A stretch of 43,512 nt of DNA from Intrasporangium oryzae NRRL B-24470 (GTDB taxonomy: Bacteria > Actinomycetota > Actinomycetes > Actinomycetales > Dermatophilaceae): contig NZ_AWSA01000039.1 of the NCBI RefSeq assembly GCF_000576595.1, forward strand, positions 1 to 43,512, written 5' to 3'. A program made the position numbers and the translations under genes. This document shows, in pieces, positions 22,440-30,095 of the stretch. Under the pieces are notes generated by a model. The model did no database searches. It saw nothing but the letters and a program-made list of their open reading frames with translations, and had not been told where the DNA came from. How positions within the stretch are numbered: position 1 is the first letter of the stretch; each line of letters starts with the position of its first letter.

Positions 22440-23645
22440 ATGACCACGGACACGGCCGCGGCGCCCGCCCCGCTCCCCCTCCTCGTGCTCGGACACGGCA
22501 CCGACCTGCACACCGAGCGCGGTGTCGAGTGCCCCGGCGACCTGCCCGCCGCCTCCGACCCCGACCTCGTGGCCCGCGCCCGCGCGGCGAAGGCGGCGCT
22601 CGGCGACTCGGTCTTCGTCCTCGGCCACCACTACCAGCGCGACGAGGTCATCGAGTTCGCCGACGTGACCGGCGACTCGTTCAAGCTCGCCCGCGACGCC
22701 GCCGCCCGGCCCGACGCGCCGTACATCGTCTTCTGCGGCGTCCACTTCATGGCCGAGTCGGCCGACATCCTGACGAGCGCCGAGCAGACGGTGATCCTCC
22801 CCGACCTCGCTGCCGGGTGCTCGATGGCGGACATGGCGGCGATCGCGCAGGTCGAGGACTGCTGGGAGCAGCTCGAGGCCGCGGGCGTCGCCGGTCGCAC
22901 GGTCCCCGTCACCTACATGAACTCCTCCGCGGCGATCAAGGCCTTCACCGGTCGGCACGGCGGCACGATCTGCACGAGCTCCAACGCCCGCACAGCCCTC
23001 GACTGGGCCTTCGAGCAGGTCGGCGGGCTCGAGGGCGACGGCAAGGTCCTCTTCCTCCCCGACCAGCACCTCGGTCGCAACACCGCGGTCCGCGAGCTCG
23101 GCCTCACCCTGGACGACTGCGTCGTGTGGGACCCCCACCGCCCCGGCGGCGGCCTGACCGCCCAGCAGCTCGCCGACGCCCGGATGATCCTCTGGCGCGG
23201 CCACTGCTCGGTCCACGGCCGGTTCAGCGTCGAGGCCGTCGAGACTGCGCGTCGCGAAATCCCCGGCGTCAAGGTGATCGTCCACCCCGAGTGCCGCTAT
23301 GAGGTCGTCGAGCGTGCCGACGAGGTCGGCTCGACGGAGAAGATCATCCAGACGATCGCCGCCGCCCCCGACGGCACGTCGTGGGTCGTCGGCACCGAGC
23401 TCAACCTCGTCCGACGCCTCGCCGCACAGTTCCCCAAGCAGCGGATCGCCTTCCTCGAGAAGAACGTCTGCTACTGCTCGACGATGAACCGCATCGACCT
23501 CCCGCACCTCGTCTGGGCCCTCGAGTCCCTCGTCGAGGGTCGTGTCGTCAACCCGATCCGCGTCGACCCCCAGGTCGCCGCCGACGCACGCTCGGCCCTC
23601 GACCGGATGCTCGCCCTCCCGGGCACGACCGCGAAGAAGGACTGA
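22440..23645 (+). CDS. nadA: Quinolinate synthase
   Basis: NadA condenses iminoaspartate with dihydroxyacetone phosphate to quinolinate for NAD synthesis, using an oxygen-sensitive [4Fe-4S] cluster. The 401-residue protein has the cluster cysteines in IVFCGVHFMAE, ILWRGHCSVH and KNVCYCSTMN, plus GHHYQRDEVIEFAD, ADMA and THPEC-like VHPECRYEV. The closing CYCS motif resembles the redox-active CxxC of some NadA proteins. nadB and nadC do not follow it; a phosphoesterase does, 11 nt later. ErpA, encoded nearby, is a possible cluster donor. The start is leaderless. Confidence 0.96.
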   Translation: MTTDTAAAPAPLPLLVLGHGTDLHTERGVECPGDLPAASDPDLVARARAAKAALGDSVFVLGHHYQRDEVIEFADVTGDSFKLARDAAARPDAPYIVFCGVHFMAESADILTSAEQTVILPDLAAGCSMADMAAIAQVEDCWEQLEAAGVAGRTVPVTYMNSSAAIKAFTGRHGGTICTSSNARTALDWAFEQVGGLEGDGKVLFLPDQHLGRNTAVRELGLTLDDCVVWDPHRPGGGLTAQQLADARMILWRGHCSVHGRFSVEAVETARREIPGVKVIVHPECRYEVVERADEVGSTEKIIQTIAAAPDGTSWVVGTELNLVRRLAAQFPKQRIAFLEKNVCYCSTMNRIDLPHLVWALESLVEGRVVNPIRVDPQVAADARSALDRMLALPGTTAKKD

Positions 23646-23656
23646 GGCAGCTGCGG

Positions 23657-24409
23657 ATGCCGGGCCGGATCGCGGTCGTCTCCGACGTCCACGGGAACGT
23701 GACCGCGCTGGAGGCGGTCCTCGCCGACATCGACGCCCGTGGGATCAGCCGGATCGTCAACCTCGGAGACGTCGTCGGGAAAGGGCCACGCGGGTCCGAG
23801 GCGATCAAGCTGACCCGTGACCGCTGCGAGGTCACCGTGCGCGGCAACTGGGACACGTTCATCGCCCGCGACGAGGTCCAGGCCTTCGAAGGCGGCCAGT
23901 GGGCCCGTGACGAGCTCAGTCCTGACGACCTCCTCTGGCTCGCCGCCCTGCCCAACGCCCACAACCTGGTGATCAGCGGCCAGCAGGTCCGGTTCTTCCA
24001 CGCCTCTCAGGTGAGCGAGTTCCACCGCGTCTACCCGAGCCACACCGACGAGGAGTTCCGGGCGATGTTCACCAACACCGCGTTCACGGGTGACGGCCCA
24101 CTGCCGACGATCGTCGGCTACGGCGACATCCACGGGACCTACCTCGAGGCCGATCTCGGGCTCACGCTCTTCAACGCCGGCTCGGTCGGCAACGCGCTCG
24201 ACGGGCCGCACGCGCCCTACGTCATCATCGAGGGCGAGATCGACTCCCCCGACCTCGCCCCGCTCTCCATCAGCTTCGTCCGCGTGCCCTACGACGTGGA
24301 GGCCGAGGTGGCCCTGGCCTTCGCCGCCGGGATGCCCGACGCCGAGGCCTACGCGCTCGAGCTGCGCGACCAGGTCTACCGCGGCTCCCAGCAGCAGCCG
24401 CAGTCCTGA
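23657..24409 (+). CDS. Metallophosphoesterase (YfcE/MJ0936-like)
   Basis: The 250-residue protein is a calcineurin-like phosphoesterase. The metal-binding motifs follow in order: D and H in VVSDVHGNVTAL (residues 9-15), the metal-bridging Asp in NLGDVVGKGP, N in VRGNWDTF (GNxD type), H in FFHAS, and the closing GYGDIHG and NAGSVGNAL. It follows nadA by 11 nt and is probably co-transcribed. The biological substrate is unknown; related proteins act on phosphodiesters or nucleotides. Confidence 0.88.
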   Translation: MPGRIAVVSDVHGNVTALEAVLADIDARGISRIVNLGDVVGKGPRGSEAIKLTRDRCEVTVRGNWDTFIARDEVQAFEGGQWARDELSPDDLLWLAALPNAHNLVISGQQVRFFHASQVSEFHRVYPSHTDEEFRAMFTNTAFTGDGPLPTIVGYGDIHGTYLEADLGLTLFNAGSVGNALDGPHAPYVIIEGEIDSPDLAPLSISFVRVPYDVEAEVALAFAAGMPDAEAYALELRDQVYRGSQQQPQS

Positions 24410-24431
24410 CCGGCGCTCGTCCCGGTGCAGG

Positions 24432-24510
24432 GTTGCCGGATCAGTGCGCGGTTGCCGGACCAGTGCGGGCTGCAGGGCGCACTGGCCCGACAGACCCGCA
24501 CTGGATCCGG
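24432..24510 (+). repeat. Tandem 19-bp repeat and hairpin (likely terminator)
   Basis: Two copies of GTTGCCGGAYCAGTGCGSG lie head to tail (24432-24450 and 24451-24469), differing at two positions. The second copy can pair with 24495-24510 (CCCGCACTGGATCCGG) to form a long near-perfect stem between the convergent phosphoesterase and dipeptidase genes. It looks like an intergenic repeat element used as a terminator. Confidence 0.6.
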
Positions 24511-24523
24511 CGTACCCCGGTCG

Positions 24524-25888
24524 TCAGGCGCGCAGAGCGCCGAGCCGGGCGAGGAAGATCGCCTCGGCCGCACAGACCTTCTCGAACTCGCCGAGGTGCA
24601 GCGACTCGTTGGCGCCGTGCGCGCGGGTGTCGGGGTCCTCGACACCGGTCACGATGATCGAGGCGTCCGGGAAGCGCGCCGAGAAGTCGGAGATGAACGG
24701 GATCGAGCCGCCGACGCCCATGTCGACGGGATCGATTCCCCACGCGTCGGCGAAGGACGCCCGCGCCTCGTCGTAGACCGGGCCCTCGGCGTCGGCCGCG
24801 AAGCCCGACCCGTGCTCCTCGAGCTCGACGGTGACCCGCGCTCCCCACGGGGCATTGGCCTCGAGGTGCTCGCGCAGGCGGTCGAAGGCGGCAAGCGGGT
24901 CCTGCGTCGGCGCGAGGCGCATCGAGATCTTGGCCGCGGCCTTGGCCGAGAGCGTGTTGGAGGCCTTGTCGATGGACGTCGCGTCGATACCGATCGTCGT
25001 GATCGATGGCTTCGTCCAGAGCCGCGACAGGATCGAGCCCGAGCCGATGAGCGACACGCCGTCGAGCAGCCCGGACTCCTCCCGGAAGCGCGCCTCGTCG
25101 TAGTCGATGTCGGCCGCCTCGCCGGCGTCGAGGCCGTCGACCGTGACGTTGCCGTCGTCGTCGTGGAGGGAGGCCAGCAGGCGCACGAGCGCGGTGACGG
25201 CATCGGGGGCGGCGCCGCCGAACATCCCCGAGTGCACGGAGTGGTCGAGGGTCTGGACCCGCACGACGACGCGGATGCCACCGCGCAGGGTCGTCGTCAG
25301 GGCGGGCGTGCCGACGGCCCAGTTGCCGGAGTCGGCGATGACGATCGCGTCGGCGGCGAGCCGGTCACCGTGCTTCTCGAGGATGGTGCCGAGCGAGGGC
25401 GACCCGGACTCCTCCTCCCCCTCGACGAAGACGGTGACCCCGACGGGCAGGTTGCCGGCGTGGGCCCGCAACGCCGCCACATGCGCCATGACGCCCGCCT
25501 TGTCGTCGGCGGCACCGCGCCCGTAGAGGCGCCCGTCGCGCTCCTGCGGCTCGAAGGGCGCGCTGTCCCAGTCGGCCTCCTCGCCGGGGGGCTGGACGTC
25601 GTGGTGCGCGTAGAGCGTCACCGTCGGGGAGCCCTCCGGGCCGGCGACGTGGCCGATGACGGCCGGTCGACCGCCCTCGGTGACCACGTCCACGTCGAGC
25701 CCCTCGCGGCGCAGCAGCTCCGCGACGGCCTCGGCACTGCGAGCGACCTGGCTCTGGTCGAAGGACGCGGCGGAGACGCTCGGGATGCGCACGAGCGCCT
25801 CGAGGTCGGCGCGCACCTGGGGCATGAGGTCGGCCACACGGTCGCGGATGGCCTGGATCTGGTCTGGGGTGAGCGTGTCGTCAGTCAC
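24524..25888 (-). CDS. M20-family dipeptidase
   Basis: This is a cytoplasmic zinc peptidase of the M20 (ArgE/DapE/carnosinase) family, 454 residues from the GTG at 25888. Metal and catalytic residues are visible in YAHHDVQP (His, Asp), YGRGAADDKAG (bridging Asp), VEGEEESGSPS (catalytic Glu pair), IADSGN (Asp), and the C-terminal AHGANESLHL (His). The lid domain sequence DHSVHSGMFGG fits the dipeptidase subgroup. The frame has an ATG 12 nt further out, but a -10-like TATGGT covers that ATG and ends 7 nt before the GTG, so I prefer the GTG with a leaderless mRNA. Confidence 0.93.
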   Translation of the reverse strand: MTDDTLTPDQIQAIRDRVADLMPQVRADLEALVRIPSVSAASFDQSQVARSAEAVAELLRREGLDVDVVTEGGRPAVIGHVAGPEGSPTVTLYAHHDVQPPGEEADWDSAPFEPQERDGRLYGRGAADDKAGVMAHVAALRAHAGNLPVGVTVFVEGEEESGSPSLGTILEKHGDRLAADAIVIADSGNWAVGTPALTTTLRGGIRVVVRVQTLDHSVHSGMFGGAAPDAVTALVRLLASLHDDDGNVTVDGLDAGEAADIDYDEARFREESGLLDGVSLIGSGSILSRLWTKPSITTIGIDATSIDKASNTLSAKAAAKISMRLAPTQDPLAAFDRLREHLEANAPWGARVTVELEEHGSGFAADAEGPVYDEARASFADAWGIDPVDMGVGGSIPFISDFSARFPDASIIVTGVEDPDTRAHGANESLHLGEFEKVCAAEAIFLARLGALRA

Positions 25889-25895
25889 GAACCCG

Positions 25896-25901
25896 ACCAT
25901 A
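25896..25901 (-). promoter_or_regulatory. -10 box TATGGT for the dipeptidase gene, leaderless
   Basis: On the minus strand TATGGT ends 7 nt before the GTG at 25888 and overlaps the alternative ATG. Confidence 0.5.
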
Positions 25902-25988
25902 TCGAGCGCCCTGCGACCGGCAGCTGCCCCACCCCAGCACCCGGCCGCGCGCTCCGGTACTCACCGAGCCGCCGTCACCGCCGCGGGG

Positions 25989-25994
25989 TAGGTT
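25989..25994 (+). promoter_or_regulatory. -10 box TAGGTT for the methyltransferase gene, leaderless
   Basis: TAGGTT ends 6 nt before the GTG at 26001. Confidence 0.5.
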
Positions 25995-26000
25995 CCCGTC

Positions 26001-26873
26001 GTGGCAGGAGACACAGAGGGAGACGCACAGGGAGACACGGAGGGAGACGTCGCCGGGGACGCCGCGGGGGACAACACCTTCGTCCGCGGGCAGGGTCCCT
26101 GGCTCGCCCGGCTCGGGGCGCTGCGCAACGTCGTGCGTCAGGAGCTCGTGTCCCGGCAGCTCGCTGCGCACCTGCCGCACGGACCTCTGCGCGTCCTCGA
26201 CGTCGGGGCCGGACAGGGCACCCAGGCGTTGCGCCTGGCCCGGCTCGGGCACTCCGTCACCGCCGTCGAGCCCGATGCGCGGATGCGGCGCGCGTTCGAG
26301 GAAGCAGCCGCCACCCTGACCCCGGCCCAGCGCGACCACGTCACCCTCCTCGCCGGAGACCTCGCCGGCCTCGCGAGCGTGACGAGCCCGACGGCATACG
26401 ACGTCGTCATGTGCCACGGCGTGCTCATGTACCTCCCGGAGGCGCGCAGCGCCGTCGCGGCGCTCGCGCCGCGGGTGGCCCCCGGCGGCATCGTGTCGAT
26501 CGTGGCCCGCAACGGCGACGCGATGGCGTGGCGCCCGGCCTCGCGCCACGACTGGGACGCGGCGCTCGCGAGCCTCTCGGAGATCGAGGCGGCCGCCCGG
26601 GAGGGGCGCGCACCCCGCTACGTCAACGAGCTCGGGGTCGAGGCCCGCGCCGACACCCTCGCCTCGCTCACCGCCGACCTCGAGGCCTGCCGGCTCGAGG
26701 TCGCGGCGTGGTACGGCGTCCGCGTCGCGTGCGACTCCGTCGCCGTCGACGAGCCCGTTCCGTCGCCCGACGTGCTCGCGACCCTCCTCGACGTCGAGGA
26801 GCGCCTCGGGCGCACCGACCCCTACCGTGCCCTCGGCACGCTCCTGCACGTCGTCGCGCGCCCGTCCGGCTGA
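26001..26873 (+). CDS. Class I SAM-dependent methyltransferase
   Basis: A 290-residue Rossmann-fold methyltransferase. Motif I is VLDVGAGQGTQALRLARLG (about 66-84), the acidic end of strand 2 is AVEPD, and motif IV is YDVVMCHGVLMYLPE. It resembles the SmtA/CmoM group of tRNA or small-molecule methyltransferases; the substrate is not evident. The first 25 residues are unusual: Gly-Asp repeats (GDTEGDAQGDTEGD) coded by five tandem 12-nt units at about 26007-26066 (see findings). The GTG start is leaderless. The next gene, another methyltransferase, starts 47 nt on. Confidence 0.85.
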   Translation: MAGDTEGDAQGDTEGDVAGDAAGDNTFVRGQGPWLARLGALRNVVRQELVSRQLAAHLPHGPLRVLDVGAGQGTQALRLARLGHSVTAVEPDARMRRAFEEAAATLTPAQRDHVTLLAGDLAGLASVTSPTAYDVVMCHGVLMYLPEARSAVAALAPRVAPGGIVSIVARNGDAMAWRPASRHDWDAALASLSEIEAAAREGRAPRYVNELGVEARADTLASLTADLEACRLEVAAWYGVRVACDSVAVDEPVPSPDVLATLLDVEERLGRTDPYRALGTLLHVVARPSG

Positions 26874-26920
26874 GCCACGTTCTGCTGCCGGCCCGCACCG
26901 GTCGGTGGTTGACTCGGGGG

Positions 26921-27490
26921 ATGGACGCCGTCGCGGCGGCCTTCGCCGCAACCCCGCGCGAGGCCTTCCTCCCCGAGGGCGAACGGGAGCGGGCCGACGA
27001 CGACTGGCCGCTCCCGATCGGCCACGGGCAGACGTGCTCGCAGCCGCGCACCGTCGAGGACCTGCTCCGCCTGCTCGCCGTCGAGCCGGGCCAGCGCGTG
27101 CTCGACGTCGGAGCCGGCTCGGGGTGGACGACGGCCCTCATCGCCCACCTGACCGGACCGTCGGGCGAGGTGGTCGGGGTGGAGATCGAGCCCGACCTGG
27201 CCCGGTGGGGCGCCGGCAACCTCGCGACCGTGGATCGCCCCTGGGCGACGCTGCGCGCGGCCACGCCCGGCGTGCTCGGTGATCCCCTGCACGCCCCGTA
27301 CGACCGGATCCTCGTCTCCGCCGACGCGCGCACCCTGCCCCGCGCCCTGCTCGACCAGCTCGCAGACCGCGGGCGCCTCGTCGTGCCGGTCCGTGGCGCG
27401 CTCACCCTGGCCGTCAGGTCGGGGGACGACGTGCGGACGAGCGTCCACGGGTACTACCGCTTCGTCCCCCTGCGAGACCACGTCCGCTGA
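26921..27490 (+). CDS. pcm: Protein-L-isoaspartate methyltransferase-like protein
   Basis: The 189-residue protein has the features of Pcm, which methylates isoaspartyl residues to start their repair: an N-terminal helix with TPREAFLPE, the substrate motif PIGHGQTCSQPRTVEDLLRLL (GQTISQP in the family), the SAM motif VLDVGAGSGWTTALIAHL, and VEIEPDLARWG. The closing RGRLVVPVRG and FVPLRDH also fit. It is shorter than the usual 205-220 residues. It lies 47 nt after another methyltransferase and may be co-transcribed; no clear ribosome binding site precedes the ATG. Confidence 0.8.
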   Translation: MDAVAAAFAATPREAFLPEGERERADDDWPLPIGHGQTCSQPRTVEDLLRLLAVEPGQRVLDVGAGSGWTTALIAHLTGPSGEVVGVEIEPDLARWGAGNLATVDRPWATLRAATPGVLGDPLHAPYDRILVSADARTLPRALLDQLADRGRLVVPVRGALTLAVRSGDDVRTSVHGYYRFVPLRDHVR

Positions 27491-27544
27491 GCGGTTCCCC
27501 ACCGGCGCCGGCGAGACGATGCGGGACCTGGGCGCCGCACGCCT

Positions 27545-27550
27545 TAGAGT
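27545..27550 (+). promoter_or_regulatory. -10 box TAGAGT for DUF3043 gene, leaderless
   Basis: TAGAGT ends 6 nt before the GTG at 27557. Confidence 0.5.
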
Positions 27551-27556
27551 GTGTCC

Positions 27557-28135
27557 GTGTTCGGACGCAAGAAGACCCTCAACGAAGAGCTGAGCCCTCA
27601 GGCCACGCAGACCCAGGAGCGGCCCGGGGCCAAGAACCGGCCGACGCCCAAGCGGCGCGACCAGGAGGCGGCCAACAAGCGTCCCCTCATCGTCACCGAC
27701 CGCAAGGTCGCGCGCTCGACCGACAAGGTCGCCCGCCGTGAGGCGATGGCGAAGCAGCGTGCCGGCATGCTGGCCGGCGACGACCGCTACCTCCCGGTTC
27801 GCGACAAGGGCCCGCGCCGCCGCTTCATCCGCGACTCCGTGGACGCGCGCTGGAACATCGGCGAGTTCATGCTTCCGGTCATGCTCCTCGTCCTGCTCCT
27901 CAGCTTCGTCAAGACGAGCTGGGCGCTGCTCTCGGTCTTCGTGCTCGTCTACGGCCTCATCCTCGTCGCCGTCGTCGATGCCTTCCTCATGTGGCGCCGC
28001 ACCCGCCGGAAGGTCGAGGCGAAGTTCGGGTCGGCCCAGAAGGGCGACGCGATGTACGCGGTCATGCGCGCCTTCCAGATGCGCCGCACCCGCATGCCCA
28101 AGCCCGTCGTCGCGCGCGGCCAGTACCCCGCCTGA
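27557..28135 (+). CDS. DUF3043 family membrane protein
   Basis: This 192-residue protein, of unknown function, belongs to an actinobacterial family. The N-terminal half is basic and hydrophilic (FGRKKTLNEEL, PTPKRRDQEAANKRPL, RREAMAKQRAGMLAGDDRYLP). Two adjacent transmembrane helices follow at about 100-118 and 121-142, then a basic tail (RRTRRKVEAKFG). GTG codons at 27551 and 27557 are both possible; family members start MFGRKK and the -10 box points to 27557. A 16-bp hairpin ends the gene. Confidence 0.88.
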   Translation: MFGRKKTLNEELSPQATQTQERPGAKNRPTPKRRDQEAANKRPLIVTDRKVARSTDKVARREAMAKQRAGMLAGDDRYLPVRDKGPRRRFIRDSVDARWNIGEFMLPVMLLVLLLSFVKTSWALLSVFVLVYGLILVAVVDAFLMWRRTRRKVEAKFGSAQKGDAMYAVMRAFQMRRTRMPKPVVARGQYPA

Positions 28136-28164
28136 CGGCCCCGCACACCACGACCCGACACACC

Positions 28165-28203
28165 GCGACCCGGCCCAGCGCGTATGCCGCTGGGCCGGGT
28201 CGC
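28165..28203. terminator. Bidirectional hairpin between convergent genes
   Basis: Perfect 16-bp stem (28165-28180 with 28188-28203). The 7-nt loop is CGTATGC, part of a CGTATGCCG repeat copy. Confidence 0.85.
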
Positions 28204-28229
28204 GTCGCCGACCCGAGGCCAGAGCGGCC

Positions 28230-29606
28230 TCAGCGGGTCAGGTCGGCGAAGGCAAGGGGCCGGCGCGTCACCGCGTACGTCGCGAAGTAGAGCTTCTCGA
28301 TCGACCCGTCGGCGGCACGCACCACCTCGAGGACCTCGCCGCGCTCGCGGCCGGCCACGGCCCGGAAGCGGTCGGGGCCCTCTGCGGCATACCGCGTCTC
28401 CGACAGGGCGTCGTCCTCGGCCAGGTAGGACCAGAGCTCGCCACCGCGGACGAAGAACGTGATCGGCTCGCCCTCAGACCACCACTGTCCGAGGAGCGGC
28501 GCGAGCTCGGGACGCTCCGGCTCGGGGACCCACGCCTCGGGGAGCGGCGGCTCGGAGTCGAGGACCGCCTCGAGGAGGTCGGTCGCGAGCCCGAGCGACA
28601 TCGCCCGTGACGAGGCGTTGGCGAAGACGATCGCGCCGATGCCCTCGGCCCGGCGCACGCGCAGCCCGGTGAGGAAGCCCGGCATCGCCCCGCCGTGCCC
28701 GACGAACACCCGGTCGCCCCGCCGTCCCATCCCGAACCCGAGACCATAGGCCCCGCTCCAGCCGTCGACGTCGGTCATGATGAGCGGCCGGCACATCTCC
28801 GTGACCGTCTCCGGTGCGACGACCCGGTCGTCGGGCCGAGCCACGTAGGCGGCATAGCGGGCCATGTCGGCCACGGTCGACCACAGGCCGCCGAGCGGGG
28901 CGGTCGCCTCGAGCGCGAAGAGCGGCTCCTCGGTCGCCGTTCTGGCGAAGGGGTCGACCTGGTAGCCGACGGCCCGGTCGGCCGCCGGGGTGAGGCCGGT
29001 CCGCGTCATCCCGAGCGGGTCGAGGACGCGCTCGCGGACGACGTCCTCCCAGTCGCGACCGGTCACCGTCTCGATGACCTGGCCGAGGAGGCCGTAGGCG
29101 AGGTTGGAGTAGTGGAACGCGTGGTGCGCCGGCAGGACCTGCTCGGCGTCCTCGACGCCCGCCCGGAACGCCTCCCGGTCCGGGGCGACGAGCGACTCCC
29201 AGATGTTGCCGACCGGCTCGCGCTGGAGCCCGGAGGCGTGGGCGAGCATCTGGCGGACGGGGACCCGCGCATGCCTCGTGCCCGGCAGGAAGGTGTCGAG
29301 CGTGTCGTCGAGCGACAGGAGCCCCTCGTCACGCAGGGCCATGACGACGAGCGCCGTGAAGGTCTTGGTGACCGAGCCGATCATGTACTGGGTGTCGTCG
29401 GTGGCCGGGGCAGCGGCCGCGCCGAGCCGGGCCGCGCCGACGTGGCCCGACCAGACGAGCCGCCCGTCGCGCACGACTCCGGCGCTGACGCCGGGCGAAC
29501 GCCACGAGCGCTGGGCGGCCAGCAGGCGCGCCCGCAGATCGCGCTCGAGGCCCGGAGAGAGCGCCTCGACCGATGCCTCGACCGGTGCTTCGGTGTCGGG
29601 GCTCAC
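28230..29606 (-). CDS. Serine hydrolase, beta-lactamase/esterase-like
   Basis: The 458-residue protein has a class C beta-lactamase-like domain (about 20-355). The nucleophile motif SxxK is S78-V-T-K81 in MIGSVTKTFTA, the second motif is HYSNLAYG (YxN), and the third is FVGHGGAMPGF, which replaces KTG by HGG as in esterase and D-aminopeptidase relatives. A C-terminal beta-rich domain of about 100 residues follows (LGQWWSEGEPITFFVRGG), typical of lipocalin-like partners of this family. There is no signal peptide, so it is probably cytoplasmic and not a resistance enzyme. The GTG overlaps the stop codon of the 71-residue gene (GTGA). Confidence 0.87.
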   Translation of the reverse strand: MSPDTEAPVEASVEALSPGLERDLRARLLAAQRSWRSPGVSAGVVRDGRLVWSGHVGAARLGAAAAPATDDTQYMIGSVTKTFTALVVMALRDEGLLSLDDTLDTFLPGTRHARVPVRQMLAHASGLQREPVGNIWESLVAPDREAFRAGVEDAEQVLPAHHAFHYSNLAYGLLGQVIETVTGRDWEDVVRERVLDPLGMTRTGLTPAADRAVGYQVDPFARTATEEPLFALEATAPLGGLWSTVADMARYAAYVARPDDRVVAPETVTEMCRPLIMTDVDGWSGAYGLGFGMGRRGDRVFVGHGGAMPGFLTGLRVRRAEGIGAIVFANASSRAMSLGLATDLLEAVLDSEPPLPEAWVPEPERPELAPLLGQWWSEGEPITFFVRGGELWSYLAEDDALSETRYAAEGPDRFRAVAGRERGEVLEVVRAADGSIEKLYFATYAVTRRPLAFADLTR

Positions 29607-29818
29607 TCCGCGGCCCGCAGGCTCATCGGGCCGTAGACGACCGCGTCGTTCTCGCGGAGGGAGACCGACTCCACACCCGCCGCGAGCAGCTCGCGCCATG
29701 CCTCCCCGAGGTAGTTCTCGGCGTCGCTCTGCGTCGGGAAGCCCGACCTCGGCAGGGCATCGGACTCCATCGGGTTGCCGTGGGCATCGAGGAACAGCCA
29801 CGTCCAGTCAGCGCTCAT
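29603..29818 (-). CDS. Small conserved actinobacterial protein
   Basis: A 71-residue protein (MSADWTWLFLDAHGNPM at the start) with aromatic N-terminus, the segment FPTQSDAENYLGEAWRELLA and a final strand VVYGPMSL. I recognise this pattern from hypothetical proteins across Actinobacteria; no function is known to me. It is co-translated with the serine hydrolase through a GTGA overlap. The ATG is 7 nt after a TAGGGT -10 box, and its promoter lies back to back with that of the B12 riboswitch. Confidence 0.78.
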   Translation of the reverse strand: MSADWTWLFLDAHGNPMESDALPRSGFPTQSDAENYLGEAWRELLAAGVESVSLRENDAVVYGPMSLRAAE

Positions 29819-29825
29819 GGACGAC

Positions 29826-29831
29826 ACCCTA
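29826..29831 (-). promoter_or_regulatory. -10 box TAGGGT for the 71-residue gene, leaderless
   Basis: On the minus strand TAGGGT ends 7 nt before the ATG at 29818. Confidence 0.5.
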
Positions 29832-29867
29832 GACGGGGCGGCGGGAGGCCGTTTGACGGGTGCCCCC

Positions 29868-29995
29868 TGCGCGTGCGACGGTTCGCAGTACCCGATGGGC
29901 GACGGGGCAAGCCGGTGAGATTCCGGCGCTGACCCGCAACCGTGAGGCCGATCGACGTCCTGTCGCGCGGCGAGCCGGAAAACCCGCGCCCTTCC
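29868..29995 (+). ncRNA. Cobalamin (B12) riboswitch aptamer
   Basis: The core GCAAGCCGGTGAGATTCCGG (from 29907) followed by CGCTGACCCGCAACCGTGA matches the conserved centre of adenosylcobalamin-class riboswitches, and GAGCCGGAAAACCCGC (29972-29987) is the B12 box. Spacing is normal. A TTGACG at 29853-29858 may be the -35 of its promoter. The operon it controls encodes an ECF uptake system and cobU/cobS, which fits B12-dependent shut-off. Exact ends are approximate. Confidence 0.92.
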
Positions 29996-30062
29996 CTCGG
30001 GCTCCTTTGTCAGTCTGTCGTGGAATGCGGACCGGAGCACCAAGCGGGGCTCCGTCGCGAAC

Positions 30063-30090
30063 CCTCCACCGGTGTTTCACCGCGAGGAGG
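30063..30090 (+). promoter_or_regulatory. Hairpin burying the ribosome binding site (riboswitch expression platform)
   Basis: CGGTG (30070-30074) pairs with CACCG (30078-30082), and CCTCC (30063-30067) with GGAGG (30086-30090), with a small internal loop. GGAGG is the Shine-Dalgarno sequence for the GTG at 30096, so this hairpin would block translation. Confidence 0.6.
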
Positions 30091-30095
30091 AAACC

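Noticed and set aside
28230-29606. Beta-lactamase resistance gene
   Set aside because: The third motif is HGG rather than KTG and there is no signal peptide; esterase or peptidase-like activity is more likely.
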